From Mesostigma viride (taxonomy: Eukaryota; Streptophyta; Mesostigmatophyceae; Mesostigmatales; Mesostigmataceae), in contig RPFO01000312.1 in assembly GCA_009746045.1 (NCBI GenBank), positions 3,159,079-3,223,078 on the forward strand: a DNA stretch of 64,000 bases, read 5' to 3'. Position 1 is the first letter of the stretch, and each line of letters opens with the position of its first letter. Shown in pieces: positions 11,643-22,475 of this stretch. The position numbers were made by a program, and so were the translations under genes. Under the pieces are notes generated by a model. That model saw nothing but the letters and a program-made list of their open reading frames with translations. It searched no databases and was not told the origin of the DNA.

Positions 11643-13317
11643 CTATCTAGCGTGCCTCCCGCGGGATTGCACACGCGGGCGCTTCCCCACTGGGGGGGGC
11701 TCGTTGTCCTCTATGACCTGGGCCCACTTGGCCTTGTCCATCATCTTCTTCCAAATCACGGAGAGGCCTAGGCCCCCCATGTCCTCTACTAGCTGTTCTT
11801 TGAAGGTGCGGGCCTTGCGGCGTCTAACATCACTGGGCCCAGCCCACGTCAGGAGGTGCCGGCCAGGCTGGGCTGGTCGCAGTCCTGCGGGGGGCCACGT
11901 GAGGTGTCTACCTGGTTGGTGCGAGCTAGGTGCCCTACTAGCTGCAGGCGGCGTTGCTTAATTGTGCTGGTGATATAGGGCATGCCCTGGTACAGGTCCT
12001 CATTGCGGACATGAGCAGCATATCCTACTCTGAAAATGGAACGCAGCATGCTGGTGACCGCGCCGTCCAGCTTGCGGGCCAGGTCGGCGGTGAGGGTCCA
12101 CGTCTCGGCGCCATACGTGAGAACAGGAAGGACGAGGACCTTGAACAGGTCCTGTTTCTCGATCTTGCCCAGGGGCTTGCGCCATAGGGCCCGGTACTGG
12201 CGTAAAGCGTGCCAGGCGAGGGAGATGCGGTGGTCCACATCCACCTCGCAGCTAGGGAGCAGGCTGCCCAGCAGCTTAACGCGGTCCCGATACAGGACTC
12301 GAGAGCCGTCTAGGAGATAGAGGGGCGGCGCTGAGGAGGTGAGCCCAACCGCCAGGGCCTCTGTCTTCTTGCTGACCTCAAGCCCCACTGCACGGGCCTC
12401 GAGAGCCAGGCAGTCAAGCCATGTCTGCACGTGCTCAGTGTCCTCAAAGAGGGTGGTGTCGTCTGCGTAAATGATGTCTGCTAGCCGAATCTCCGTGTCC
12501 GCACCGCCATGCCAGAATTTGTTAGCAACCTGCACTCCTGGTTCCCTGCCCACGATGCGGGCAAATCGCTTGCGCGCCTGAATCATTACGTATTCGACAA
12601 CAATAATGAACAGGTAGGGCGACAGCACGCAGCCCTGCCACACACCCTTCTGCCTAAAGGGCATGGGGGCGTGGTCCCGTAAGAAGTGCGCACCGAAGTG
12701 GTGGACCCTTCATACAGGTTGCGGATGACAGCAATCAGGGGGCGGGGGATCCGGAACAACTCGAGGATGTCCCAAAGCGCAGGCCAGAAAACCGAATCGA
12801 AGGCTTTGATGAAGTCCACCAGCACAAGGTGCAAAGGGGACTCACCAGGCTGAAGGCGTTGCAGTTCCTCCACCAGTCGGCGAGTAGCGAAGAGCGCCTG
12901 TACTGTGTTGCGACCTGAACGGAAGCCGTGCTGAGTCTCGCTGAGGTGACCGTCCAGGGCCGTGCGCAGGCGGTTCAGGATGAGCCGCATAAGAAGCTTG
13001 AGGGGGGCACTTTGAATGCACACCCCTCTGTAGTTGCCGGGGTCGGCAGGCGACCCCTTGTTCTTGTACAGCATCGTGCGAAAACTGTGTTGCCAGGCCG
13101 CTGGAGGTGGTTGCGACGACAGCAGAAGGCGGTTGCAGATGTCCCGGAAGAGCAGCATAACACCTGTGTCCTCGAATTCGGCTGCATCCTGTGTCCTCGA
13201 ATTCGGGGCGCCATGCTTCCGCGTTTGTTGTCTCTTTTCATATGGTCTGGATTCCCGGGCCAGATTTCTTGCGGCCGGCATGCGCTCGGTTGTCTTATTC
13301 GTGAAAAGAGACAACAA
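11643..13317 (-). pseudogene. LINE reverse transcriptase, frameshifted
   Basis: N-terminal RT blocks are at 13317-12586: YRGVCIQSAPLKLLMRLI, QHGFRSGRNTVQAL and the first catalytic block LVLVDFIKAFDSVFW. A frameshift near 12660 moves the frame to 12664-11849, which holds GVWQGCVLSPYLF, the YADD catalytic box (LADIIYADDTTLF) and a C-terminal region with AETWTLT. A second shift in a G run near 11885 moves the last 70 residues (KARTFKEQLVEDMGG to SRGRHAR) to a stop at 11643-11645. An in-frame ATG-containing leader upstream includes a short tandem duplication (GTGTCCTCGAATTCG twice, 13170-13205). No endonuclease domain is visible. Confidence 0.85.
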
Positions 13318-13319
13318 AC
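13223..13319. repeat. Perfect 18-bp inverted repeat with 61-bp loop
   Basis: GTTTGTTGTCTCTTTTCA at 13223-13240 and its exact reverse complement at 13302-13319. It lies at the 5' end of LINE copy 1 and could form a hairpin. Confidence 0.75.
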
Positions 13320-13443
13320 TTGGACCAATGGCACTCCGATCCCTGTACGTGCACGTCTTAGTAGAACAGTTGTCTGGAAGGAGAAGGTTTGGATCCGCAG
13401 AAGCCGCGTGGCAGTATCAACGAGACAAGCAGCGCAGGCGTGT

Positions 13444-13535
13444 ATTAGTTAATTAATTAATTAACGGAGTCATTAATTAATTAATTAATTAATTAATTAA
13501 TTAATTAATTAATTAATTAATTAATTAATTAATAG
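13444..13535. repeat. (ATTA)n tract
   Basis: About 90 bp of nearly pure ATTA/TTAA repeat, interrupted once by CGGAGTC. Similar short tracts abut other LINE 3' ends in the window (20299, 24862, 24990, 31285). Confidence 0.9.
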
Positions 13536-13665
13536 ACACGTGACTGCGTCACGTGAGCAGAAGTCCTCAGTGGGAGGGGAACATGGGATGTCCAGCATGG
13601 ATAGTGTAAGTCCTAGTTACAGGGTTGTGGGCACCGCGGCCCGAATCGCTATGAATGCCATACGC
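13536..13665 (-). repeat. LINE 3'-end family A, with CACGTGAC/GTCACGTG palindrome
   Basis: Contains CACGTGACTGCGTCACGTG at 13537-13555 followed by a 110-bp block that recurs almost unchanged at 25018-25152. Both copies are followed by minus-oriented RT fragments, so I read this as the 3' untranslated end of one LINE family, ending in an ATTA tract. Confidence 0.65.
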
Positions 13666-13825
13666 GGTCACACGCGGAGCCCCCGCAGACTTGGGGGTGG
13701 TCTCCTTCATCACTATTTGCCATCTATCCTTGCGTACCATCTGCCTCCATATTACAGACAAACCAGGAGGCTGCCCGGGTGTGAGCCCGTCACGTCTAGT
13801 GTAGCACATGTCCATGCCGAGTCTA

Positions 13826-14870
13826 TCACGAAAAATTCACGGGTGGCGGCCCTGCCGCGCGCGGTCTGGGGCACGCCAGGTGCATGAGGACATATCGCCC
13901 AGGCTGGGCGGGCTTGGTGCCAGCTAGTCTATCTGATGTGTCTACCTGATCTGTGCGGGCCAGGTGCCCAGCTAGGCCCAGGCGCCTGTGCCTAAGAATG
14001 TGGGAAACATAGGGAAAATCAGCGTACAAATCCTCATTACTAATGTGCAAACCAAAGGGGATGTTAAGGGCCTTGCGCAGCATCTTGGTGACGTTGCCGT
14101 CGAGTCGTTGCTCCAGCTCCTGCGTCAGTGTCCTGGTCTCGGCGCCGTACGACGTCAGGATAGTCAGAATAACAACCTTGAAGAGGTCACGCTTGAAGAC
14201 TCCGGGGTAGGGCGGGGTTGCTCCACCAGCGGCCGTGGTCATGGAGTTGCGCCCATGCCATGCCGATCCGTGTCGTCAGGTCGTCCTCGCAGTCGGGAAG
14301 CCAACTGCCGAGCGGCTTGAAGCGGCCTGAAGTAGGGTAGTTGACCTCGGTGTTGTCTAACTAAGAGGCGGAGTGTGGGTGGGGGCCCTGCCATGCTGAG
14401 GGCCAGGGCCTCCGTTTTGGGGCTGATGTCTAGACCAACCGCCCGAGCCTCGAGCGCCAGGCAGTCCAGCCAAAGTTGGGCAGACTCCGGCTTCTCGATG
14501 AGCGTGATGTCGTCGGCATAAATGAGGTCAGCTAGTAAATTCTGCTTGTAAGTCAGCCCCACTTCTCCAAGCTCGTTCGTGATCCCTAGGCCAGGGGCAC
14601 GGCCTGCTATGCTAGCAAAGCGAGCACGTGCCTGACGCATAACATAATCCACTACAATAATAAACAGGTACGGCGACAGGACGCAACCCTGCCAGACGCC
14701 AGTCTGCAGTGGGCATGGCGGGGTAAAGCCCGGCCGTGTTGAGTGCGCACCGAAGTGGTCGACCCCTCATACAGCGTGCGGATGACGGTAATCAGGGGAG
14801 ATGGGGACGCGAGCGCGAGCAAGTACAGCCCATAGAGCGTCCCAGAGGACAGAATCAAAAGCCTTGTCAT
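13826..14870 (-). pseudogene. LINE copy 2, degenerate RT fragment
   Basis: Three adjoining minus-strand frames. 14870-14652 carries VIRTLYEGSTTSVRTQHG, 14652-14239 carries the YADD box (LADLIYADDITLIEKPE) and 14242-13826 carries the C-terminal part with GAETRTLT and GHLARTDQVDT. It is about 50-60% like copy 1 by eye, so it belongs to a related but different family. Stops and frameshifts disable it, and the first catalytic Asp block is absent. Confidence 0.8.
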
Positions 14871-14899
14871 GTGTTTAACGGAGTCATGTTATAATTTTT

Positions 14900-15230
14900 A
14901 AGTACTTGGCGGACAAGCTGCCGTTCCTTAAATGCCGCAAGAAGCTCTCGCTGACTCGTTACATGCTGGACGACGACTTGACCCTGGCCCAGCAACAACG
15001 GCGACGCGAGCTATGGCCGACCTACCTTCAGCTCCGGCAGAGCTGAGAGCGCAGGGGGGAAACCGGTATACTGGAGGTGGGCGGCCATCCACGTTGACCA
15101 CAAGCCCTGGCAGGCACCTCCTGCCACCCCAGCAAACTCAGTCTAGGGAATATATACCAGTAGTGTAGATTAGTCAGGCTCAGCCTAGCATGTGGCCTAC
15201 GCGCATGTGCGTCCATAATGGCCCCCCACG
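14900..15230 (+). pseudogene. LINE-associated coding fragment (QQQRRRELWPTYLQLRQ motif) and 3' region
   Basis: Frame 14900-15046 encodes KYLADKLPFLKCRKKLSL, then LDDDLTLAQQQRRRELWPTY. A 5-bp insertion at about 15043 breaks it; the lost frame continues as KPVYWRG..VDHKPW. This Gln/Arg-rich then YWRG pattern occurs upstream of RT domains in algal LINEs. The 3' half (15120-15230) is repeated at 15385-15735. Confidence 0.55.
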
Positions 15231-15297
15231 GATGACGCCTTCAGAATTCAGCCTAGCCATGCCTGCAATGTGACCCCCATGGATGTTGCATTAAGCA

Positions 15298-15735
15298 TTC
15301 AGCTCCGGCAGAGCGCAGGGGGGAAACCGGTATACTGGAGGGGGGCGGTCATCCACGTTGACCACAAGCCCTGGCAGGCACCTCCTGCCACCCCAGCAAA
15401 CTCAGTCTGGGGAATATATTCTGATTTTCTGATTTGGCACGCCGCAAAGGTGAAAACCATTTGCGTTCAGTGCCGGTCCGCGGAAAACGCGATCTGCAAA
15501 TGAATCCAGGCCGGAATCGAACTGGGGACCTCTCGCACCAACTTTTGCTGACTATAGGACAGACGTCTCCTGATCCTAAGGCATCGCCAACTGACACCTA
15601 CAGTCATCCGCAAAAGTTCTCCTTTCCGGGGAGTGACATGCAAGCCTTTCGTATATAACAAACAGTAGTGTAGATTAGTCAGGCTTAGCCTAGCATGTGG
15701 CCTATGCGCATGTGCGCCCATAATTATAATGGCCC
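15298..15735 (+). repeat. Second, direct copy of the LINE fragment, split by an insertion
   Basis: 15298-15419 repeats 15035-15150 and 15658-15735 repeats 15152-15230. The reading frame RQSAGGKPVYWRGAVIHVD is intact here because the 5-bp insertion of the first copy is missing. The 238 bp in between are absent from the first copy. Confidence 0.75.
15420..15657 (-). mobile_element. Candidate tRNA-derived SINE
   Basis: The insertion limits are defined by comparison with the empty copy at 15150. On the minus strand it has an A-box-like TGTCAGTTGGCG and a B-box-like GTTCGATTCC about 74 bp apart, as expected for an internal pol III promoter derived from a tRNA with a long variable arm. ATATA flanks both sides. 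A complete tRNA cloverleaf was not found, so this is not called a tRNA gene. Confidence 0.5.
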
Positions 15736-15737
15736 CC

Positions 15738-16010
15738 CATTAATTAGGAACATAACCCCGTTGGGAGTGTATGTAGCACATATCCCAGAGAAAGGGCATA
15801 TGCCTTACCTTCTGAGCTACTTCCTGCAAGGGTGGAAATGTAAACAACACTTGCTCTAGCTAGGTGCCCCAAGGGCACCTGCACCGACCCCCCAGAGTCT
15901 CTTGCAGTTCTCTGCAACACCCAGCTAATTAAGGGGAGCCTGTCATGGGGGGGAAAGATTATCATGGCTAGACAAGAGCTAGGGCATGGCTTCTCATCAG
16001 AGAGTGACTC
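15738..16010 (-). repeat. LINE 3'-end family B
   Basis: Shares GAACATAAC.CCGTTGGGAG, GTAGCACATAT, TACTTCCTGCAAGGGT and ATCATGGCTA blocks in the same order with 22232-22475. In both places a minus-oriented YWRG-type LINE fragment lies to its right, so it is probably the 3' untranslated end of that LINE family. A minus-oriented copy of the 14900 fragment occupies 16100-16390. Confidence 0.6.
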
Positions 16011-16099
16011 TCTGTATAGGCAGGGCTAAGCTAAGAGCAGCATCCATGCATGGGGGGGTCCCATTATAATAGGCAGGGCGTGGCTAAATTCTCAAATGC

Positions 16100-16390
16100 A
16101 TCATCCATGGCCATTATGGGCGCACATGTGCTGGGGCCGCGTGGTAGGCTAAGCCTTACTAATCTGCACTACTGCTATATTCCCTAGACTGGGGGTGCCT
16201 GCCAATTAAGGCTTGTGGTCGACGTACGGGATGACGTCCCCCCTCCAGTATACCGGTTTCCCCCCTGCGCTTTGCCGTATCTGGAGGTAGGTCGGCCATA
16301 GTTCGCGTCGCCGTTGTTGCTGGACCAGGGTCAGTTCGTCGTCCAGCGTGAAGTGAGTCCTCGAGAGCTTCTGGCGGTTTTTAACCCTTA
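16100..16390 (-). pseudogene. Inverted copy of the LINE fragment
   Basis: Reverse complement of 14925-15230 with scattered differences; it encodes the LTLVQQQRRRELWPTYLQ and GGKPVYWRG pieces on the minus strand. Together with the 14900 copy it forms a large imperfect inverted duplication centred near 15.74 kb. Confidence 0.6.
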
Positions 16391-17414
16391 AATGGTATCC
16401 AACTCACTGCTATAAAAGTCAGTTAGCACTTGGCATCATAATGCCCACAAACCAACCTAAAAATTATTTATGGTCCATACTAGGACCAAAGCACACACAT
16501 ATATGGACCTCCTTGGGGGTCATGTCATTGGTCATATTGCAATGTCCTATGGGTGCTAAATATAGCACCCCCTGGCAGGGGGTACGCAGGGTGCGAGACA
16601 AGAGACACATACATATAATGCAATATATATTGGATGTCAAATCACGTTTGTTGGTCCTGGTCTTGCCAAGGCAGTTGAATGGGAAGCCAGTAAGGGCCTC
16701 TGAACACTGACATCATGGGGTGTCCCAGGGACCCAGCTGCAAGCTCTAAAAATAAGTGCCTGCTACAAATAGCAGACAGTTTGGCTGGTGACGCTTGCTA
16801 GCATTACAAAGCTGAATTCTTATTATCCCCTAGCAACAAAAAACATCATGGATGATCAAACATGCTAATTACATCCTGTCCAGGCTGCAGAACATCCATC
16901 ATAGCATATAAAGATAGGTAACCACGCCTATGCACAGTCACATTTGTACGTATCATAGCATGGTAAGGGCACACCCTTCTTGAAACCACACAAGCCAAAC
17001 ACGATGCTCACTTTTTTCTTGTGCTGATGCTGTAATAAACAAGTGCAAGTAAGCCTAGCTCAATTAATGACAATGCTAGCTACTAGTGCTCCCTGTATGC
17101 TGGGCTTTATCATGCTAGCTGCTAACTGGCTATGGGGTGTCCTCTACTAACAATTAAAACCAAAAAGCTAACCAAAACCTGGCCAATATACCATCTTTCC
17201 AAAGAATGTAGGCAAGAAAACCGATCACAATACCATGAACAACATATTTAAGCATTACATCGATCGTTAATCTAGTATATAGGATGAAGACGCAGCTACT
17301 AACCATGAACAAAACGGATGATAAACTAGGCGAAATGGTTGTACGCAGCCACCACGACAAACCATTACATAAAAGTAGTAAGGAGGGAAATTTAACACCA
17401 CGAAACCTTTGTAA
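16391..17414. other. AT-rich region without recognisable gene
   Basis: No reading frame with a recognisable motif, no repeat shared with other parts of the window. Confidence 0.5.
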
Positions 17415-18319
17415 CTGGCTGTCCACGACACTCCCGGAGCTAGTGTATACCACCCCCCGCCCCCCCGTCATTTCCGGGGGAGGGTGGGGGGGTGGGGTCT
17501 TGACCCCCGACCCCCCCCCCCCCCCGGCCCAGTTTTTGGGGTGGGATGGGTGGGGGGCCAGTCAGCTCCCAAAAAATTTTATATAATTAATTTTAAAAAT
17601 ATAATTACTTACAGCAGTCTGAGTGAAATCACTCAAACCAAAGCAAACGCCCAGCTATAAACCTATCTACAGAGCCATGTCAAAGCTCTATTCATGTCCC
17701 ACGTAGCTCCCACAAAAACCAGCATCTTCATTAAAACAATAAGTGGAAGCATACATGTGACACTATCGACATGCCCGGAGGCACGCCGTTCAAGGCCTTC
17801 ATGAAGTACGTTGCCCTAGAGGCAACCAAGACAAGGGTGGGTGGGTGGGGAGCAAAGAAAGAGGCCGACAAAACCAGCCAGAGCGGCTCTTAGTCGCAAA
17901 ACCTCCCTTATCCCTAGCTAACTGACGTCATTAAACCCTTATGTTCAGTGATGCTAGTAAGACGCTATAACCGTACAGACCGGGGGTAGAATATCCCGAA
18001 TCTGCACGGCTAGTATTAAATAATGCGTAGGTTGTTCTTTTCAGGGGCACTGCACCTCACGCCCCGTTCCGCCCGGGTATAATCAACCCAAGCGCGGAAC
18101 GCACATTTAATTTTATTCATTTTTCAACCATGCACTATACTGCATCTACTAATAACAAAAGCTCTAGCCAAACAGCTACGAGAAAACACTACGACCTATA
18201 AGCCGCTCATCCAGCGGCCTCTTGTTCCCGCATTCACGTATAGAAGAAACTCCGTTCAAAGAACCCCGATACTACGATAAGACCAATGGAAACGCCTAAC
18301 GGGAGGAACCTACCGTATA

Positions 18320-18747
18320 GTGGTCAAAATCACTTTGCGACTAACTACTTTGCGACCCAAAATGAAGGTGAAATTTAAAGTTTGCGACCCAAAATGAAGG
18401 CAAAGTTTTAGGTTTGCGAGCCGGTCGACTTGTTTAGGGTCAGGCGAGGCACTTGGCCTGCGTTGTCTCTTTCTGTTCAGATAGCAGTAATGGTATATTA
18501 CTTCAATAAGGATGTATTAGATACGGATATTTTTTTAAATAAGGATAATTTTATTACCTAACTCACGCGAAAATTGTGGCGCGACGCGTTCGCTCACTAG
18601 CCAAGCTTGAGCGGGCTCTAAAGGCCCGGCGCGGCGCGGGCGCGGCGCGGTAACTTTTGAACTTTGCGACCCAAAATGAAGCCCATTAATAGCAGTTTGC
18701 GAGGTCGATTCGCAAAGTATAGTTAGATGCAAAGTGATTTTGACCAC
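18320..18747. mobile_element. TA-flanked MITE (Tc1/mariner-like), 428 bp
   Basis: Terminal inverted repeat GTGGTCAAAATCACTTTGC, exact at both ends, with TA dinucleotides at 18318-18319 and 18748-18749. Inside, TTTGCGACCCAAAATGAAG occurs three times in both orientations. No coding capacity. Confidence 0.7.
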
Positions 18748-18803
18748 TACGGTAATAGCCCTGCTGCACCGCAAAATCAGCCCGCGTACGGCGGAGCATG
18801 ATG

Positions 18804-19265
18804 TCAGCCCTGGCCCGAGTCAGCGCCACCAACAAGCGCTGACGCGAATATGACGTCCAGGTCCGCGCCCCTGACCTCCGCCTTCTTCAAGGAGTGTGTG
18901 TTGCCGGCTCCGGGAGGACCGGCTGGACCTGGAGGGCCAGCGGGCCCCATGGTAGCCGGTCCTCCCGGAGCCGGCAACACTCCTTGAAGAAGGCGGAGGT
19001 CAGGGGCCCCATGGCCCCAAACTCCTCCACTGACAAAGGGCACCACACGATGGTGCCCGACGTCGCCGTAGGCCAGGAGCTTGGCCCGCTCCGCCCGGTC
19101 CGCCGTGTAACCTGCCGTGAGAGAGGCCCCAGCCATGTACGGCAGGAGGCCCCAGCCATGTGGCTAAGAGCCAAGGGCCGCGCCACCGAAACGTCAATAA
19201 GCAGATGCCGGCCACCCGCCTCAAAGTCCAGCACCACGATGTCAGGCCGGTGGTTGGGGGAATAG
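18804..19265 (-). pseudogene. Retroelement C-terminal fragment, PD-(D/E)XK endonuclease-like
   Basis: Two overlapping minus-strand frames (19237-18887, 19136-18804) combine to a stretch reading VLDFEAGGRHLLIDVSVARP, then AGYTADRAERAKLLAYGD, then VVPF and EEFGAMG. The spacing of D..IDV..K..Y resembles the restriction-like endonuclease region of some non-LTR elements; this is a resemblance by eye. A frameshift, a short duplication (TGGCTGGGGCC) and a hairpin (see findings) break it. Confidence 0.5.
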
Positions 19266-20298
19266 AAGGCAGCGCCATCCGCATCCTCGGACCGGATGTA
19301 TATATATTAATTTTGTGATGTATAGTAGTTGTACAAGCTAGTGCTTATACTTTTTATGCGGAAACCTTTTTGCTAAGGTTAACGCATATTCTTACATCCT
19401 GCGCTATAGTTAGTTGTACCTTTGTGCAGCTGGCGTGATCCTTGGATGTCCGTGTCAGATTACTATTAATTTCTTCAGGGTTATTCTCCCAGTTATCGGG
19501 TTTTTCCTTATGTTGCATGCCTATCTCACCTCCGTAATCTATCATTCTCAATGAATATATATTTATTATACATAGTTTATTCATATTTTATACATATTTT
19601 ATACATTTGGCTGGCGACCCCCCCCCCCCCCCCCGCCCCCTTTTTTCAGGGGGGGGGGGTTCTGCATCCAAAACCCCCTATAACACCCCATGCACCCACC
19701 CCCCATTTTCGGGGGGGGGGGGGGGGTCCGACCCTTAACCGGCCCCGCCCCCCCAGTTTTGGGGGTGGGGGGGTGGGGGGGTCTACCCCCCCCCCCCCCC
19801 CTGTATACACTAGCTCCGGGAGTGTCGCGGACAGCCAGCTAATATACGACCATATTGGTAGCTCGAGCCTGCCGATGTCTTTTCCGCGTTTTCAAGTCGT
19901 TCAGGATGATGAATATGAATAAAGATCGAAATGTGTAGCCTTGTTCATTGAAATTATTGTCCGGCTTACATGAAGAGCGACTAGATGACCTAGACGGTGC
20001 CGTGGGGCCGGAAACAGCTTGCTTGATCATGGGGTGTGTTTCGAGCCTAACTGGCCGGGAGCCGCTAGTAGCCGTCAGCACCACTATTGCTGCGATATCG
20101 CTCTCCCACCATTTTATACGAGGAAATACCGGCCCCCGGAAATGGCAAACCACTGACTAAAAGGTCTAGCTAGTCAGTCATTACGTTAGCCATGTTTCCA
20201 AACGTCCAAGAAGAACTCATGCACACGGAGCAAGGGCAAAAATCCGGAGGGCATCACTTTCAAATGTGCGGCGTGAACCACTCGTAAAAGCCCATGTA
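19266..20298. other. No recognisable gene; AT-rich with the G/C-run arm at 19610-19838
   Basis: 19290-19605 is AT-rich. 19948-20160 has a 70-codon open frame (ERLDDLDGAVGPETACLIMG) that reads protein-like but has no start ATG and no motif I recognise. Confidence 0.4.
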
Positions 20299-20341
20299 TT
20301 AATTAATTAATTAATTAATAAGCACGTGACTGCGTCACGTG
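20299..20341 (-). repeat. ATTA tract with CACGTGACTGCGTCACGTG (LINE family A tail)
   Basis: Same tail motif as at 13537 and 25020, without an adjoining RT fragment. Confidence 0.6.
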
Positions 20342-20459
20342 GGTGCCAATACAGAGTAAAGGAACCTTCAATCAACCCTATATACACAGCGAGAAGGAGG
20401 GAGGGCGCCCTAGCTTCTCTCACTGCCGCAAGTGGGCAGGCCACAGAGCGCTCAAGCCC

Positions 20460-20870
20460 ATGTATGCCAGAAAGCATCATGATCCATTTCTGGCCTTGGG
20501 CTTTGCTCCGCATGCATCACCACAAAACATCACATTTATTACAATAATAATAAGATGTGTGCTAGCTGTATACGGTGGAATATGACACAAACTTGTCTAC
20601 CAGATGGCAACACGGCCATCTGTATGCTAGGGTGAGCACACTATGTGAATTTGCAAGGCCAGCCCACAGCAGCTGTGCCCCTGCTCTACCCCTGTTGGCA
20701 GGGTGGGTGGGTGGGAGGCAAAAGAAACAACCTGCTTCCCTACTAGAATGGAAGCCCATCTTTTATTGTACTGAACCACCTGTCCAGCCAACGCCCCTAC
20801 GTGCCGGTGGCTGGGGTACAGGTGCCAGCACAATTTTTTTCTAAAAATATAATTTTCTTTTTGTGCTAAT
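20460..20870 (-). mobile_element. Solo or deleted copy of the DIRS-like element termini
   Basis: 20500-20700 matches the 3' terminus found at 44545-44720 (TGCATCACCACAAAACATCA, GATGGCAACACGGCCATCTG). 20705-20870 matches the 5' terminal region at 48790-48930 (GGCAAAAGAAACAACCTGCT, GGGTACAGGTGCCAGCACAA). The two termini lie side by side with the whole coding interior missing. Confidence 0.65.
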
Positions 20871-20877
20871 TAATTAA

Positions 20878-22227
20878 CCCTTAGTCCGCTGACCCATTTT
20901 TGGCACTTTCATACCCCTGAAAATGAAAAAAATCATAACTCACAGGCCACAACTCCAAATACCCCCAACCAAGATGCTAGGAGTATCTACACTTCAAGGG
21001 CTTTCAGAATATGCAATAATACCACGGCTTTATCAAAGCATTTGGATGATAGCTCTACTCAAAGTTGGCCAAAAGACGATCTTTTTTCCCCAAGGAAAAG
21101 TCTACCCCCCCCTAACTTTCCAGGTAGGGTAGGGAATCTCAATATCAACATTGGACAACTTAGTTGGATAGTCCAATGGTGGTTTCCTTGGGTCAGACCA
21201 CCCGGATAACCCATTAGACCTATATACATGTAAGGTGCTCATATACGTGTGTGGGTCACGCGCGCGTAAACAGCCATCTATGACATGCAATACAAGAATG
21301 CATTATAACAAGCTATAAAAGATTGCCAAAGGTGCTGGAATACAAACATGTTGCCTACCTGCATTAACGAAATGATATGCTCCAAAGAAATGCCATAAAC
21401 TGGTCACTTTCAGGGCTAATACCGCTCTTTACAGCAGGCACGGAAGCTTGCTGAAAGGTGCACTAAAACTCTCGTCAAATATAATGCATGGGAGACGAAT
21501 TCCGCTGCAAAAGACACGCAAACACGTTGCCGTACCTGGCTCGTTCACGTCCTGACCGGATTCCAGTGGCCGGGACCCTCATATCTCACACATACCATTG
21601 CTTTACAGGCATAGGTCGCCATAGCCGCATCATGCATGCATCCTTTATGATTACCATTTGATGCTCCATTCAAAGATGACCTATAAACGCATCCGCATTC
21701 CCAGCAAACGCATCAGCGGACATCCCGTACCTAATCTGGATGCTTGGGCTGGCGCAGACTGCCCGGCCATGAGGATAAAATGGAAATGTGATAGGCGATG
21801 ACTTGTCTGGCACTGACGACCAAGAAGGCAGTATTTTCCTACCTGTATTTTCCCAATCCTAGAAATCTGGCCATGTCTGACCTACGAAAATCAAGCATCA
21901 TCATTCTGAGCAACATTCTAAACCGTTTCTAGCCGCGAGACGCAAAATTTCCCTGATAACGGCACGTTGGCAGCCATATGTCGTCACGCGCGCGCGCGAC
22001 TGAAAATTTCCCGCCAAAGTCACGTGACCCCCTATGATTACTGCCCTATAATTACCAGGCTATGGCGGATATTACCCCCAAACCTATGCATCACCTTCGT
22101 CCCTAAGTGTTCCCGGACCCACCGGACAACTTCCCTCCGTCACAAGTGGCGCGGCGCTCTCGGCGCGGCGCGAAATTCGACCGTTAGTCAAACCCCCCGA
22201 CAGGTCGGGGGGTTAGCGGACTAAGGG
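20878..22227. mobile_element. TTAA-flanked non-autonomous DNA transposon (piggyBac-like), copy 1, 1350 bp
   Basis: Ends CCCTTAGTCCGCTGACC and GGTTAGCGGACTAAGGG, flanked by TTAA at 20874-20877 and 22228-22231. The interior has no transposase. It shares internal blocks with the element at 37638-38983 in inverted orientation, for example CCTATGCATCACCTTCGTCC, and both carry a CG-rich GGCGCGGCGC block near one end. Confidence 0.8.
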
Positions 22228-22231
22228 TTAA

Positions 22232-22475
22232 GAACATAACTCCGTTGGGAGCTTATGTAGCACATATATCCCTGAGAAGGGGCATTATTATGGCTTTTAA
22301 TACATTTTGGGCTACTTCCTGCAAGGGTAGGGTGTAAACTACACCTGCTCTGGGTGCCCAATTTAAGTGTACCTGCACCATAATGTATTCCAGCAGCTAG
22401 GGCTGCGGACATAGGGTGGAAGATCATCATGGCTAAACAATGGCTGAGAGCATGGCGTCTCAGAGTGGACAAGTA
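22232..22475 (-). repeat. LINE 3'-end family B, second copy
   Basis: Same ordered blocks as 15738-16010. It begins exactly at the right TTAA of the neighbouring DNA transposon. Confidence 0.6.

Larger units (their letters stand above)
11464..13451 (-). mobile_element. Degenerate non-LTR retrotransposon (LINE copy 1, RTE/L1-like RT)
   Basis: Minus-strand element with an RT coding region at 13317-11643, followed by a 3' part with TTAA-rich tail at 11453-11475. Downstream of the RT the sequence holds no other gene. It lies directly against the TTAA-flanked element at its 3' side and a long (ATTA)n tract at its 5' side. At least two frameshifts make it non-functional. Confidence 0.8.
17415..19838. 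mobile_element. Foldback-type composite with G/C-run arms
   Basis: The left arm starts CTGGCTGTCCACGACACTCC (17415) and runs into C/G homopolymer tracts to about 17575. The right arm (about 19610-19838) is the inverted counterpart, ending GTGTCGCGGACAGCCAG. The same terminal sequence bounds the compact 185-bp element at 36735-36919. The 2-kb interior carries unrelated elements, so this could be one foldback transposon that captured DNA or two separate copies in opposite orientation. The flanks (GTAA, CTAA) do not form a clean target duplication. Confidence 0.5.

Noticed and set aside
15485-15600. A tRNA gene on the minus strand
   Set aside because: B-box-like sequence is good but no acceptor stem or standard anticodon arm could be paired; reported as a SINE candidate.
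19948-20160. 70-codon plus-strand frame as a gene
   Set aside because: No ATG at the start, no motif, no splice-compatible neighbour found.
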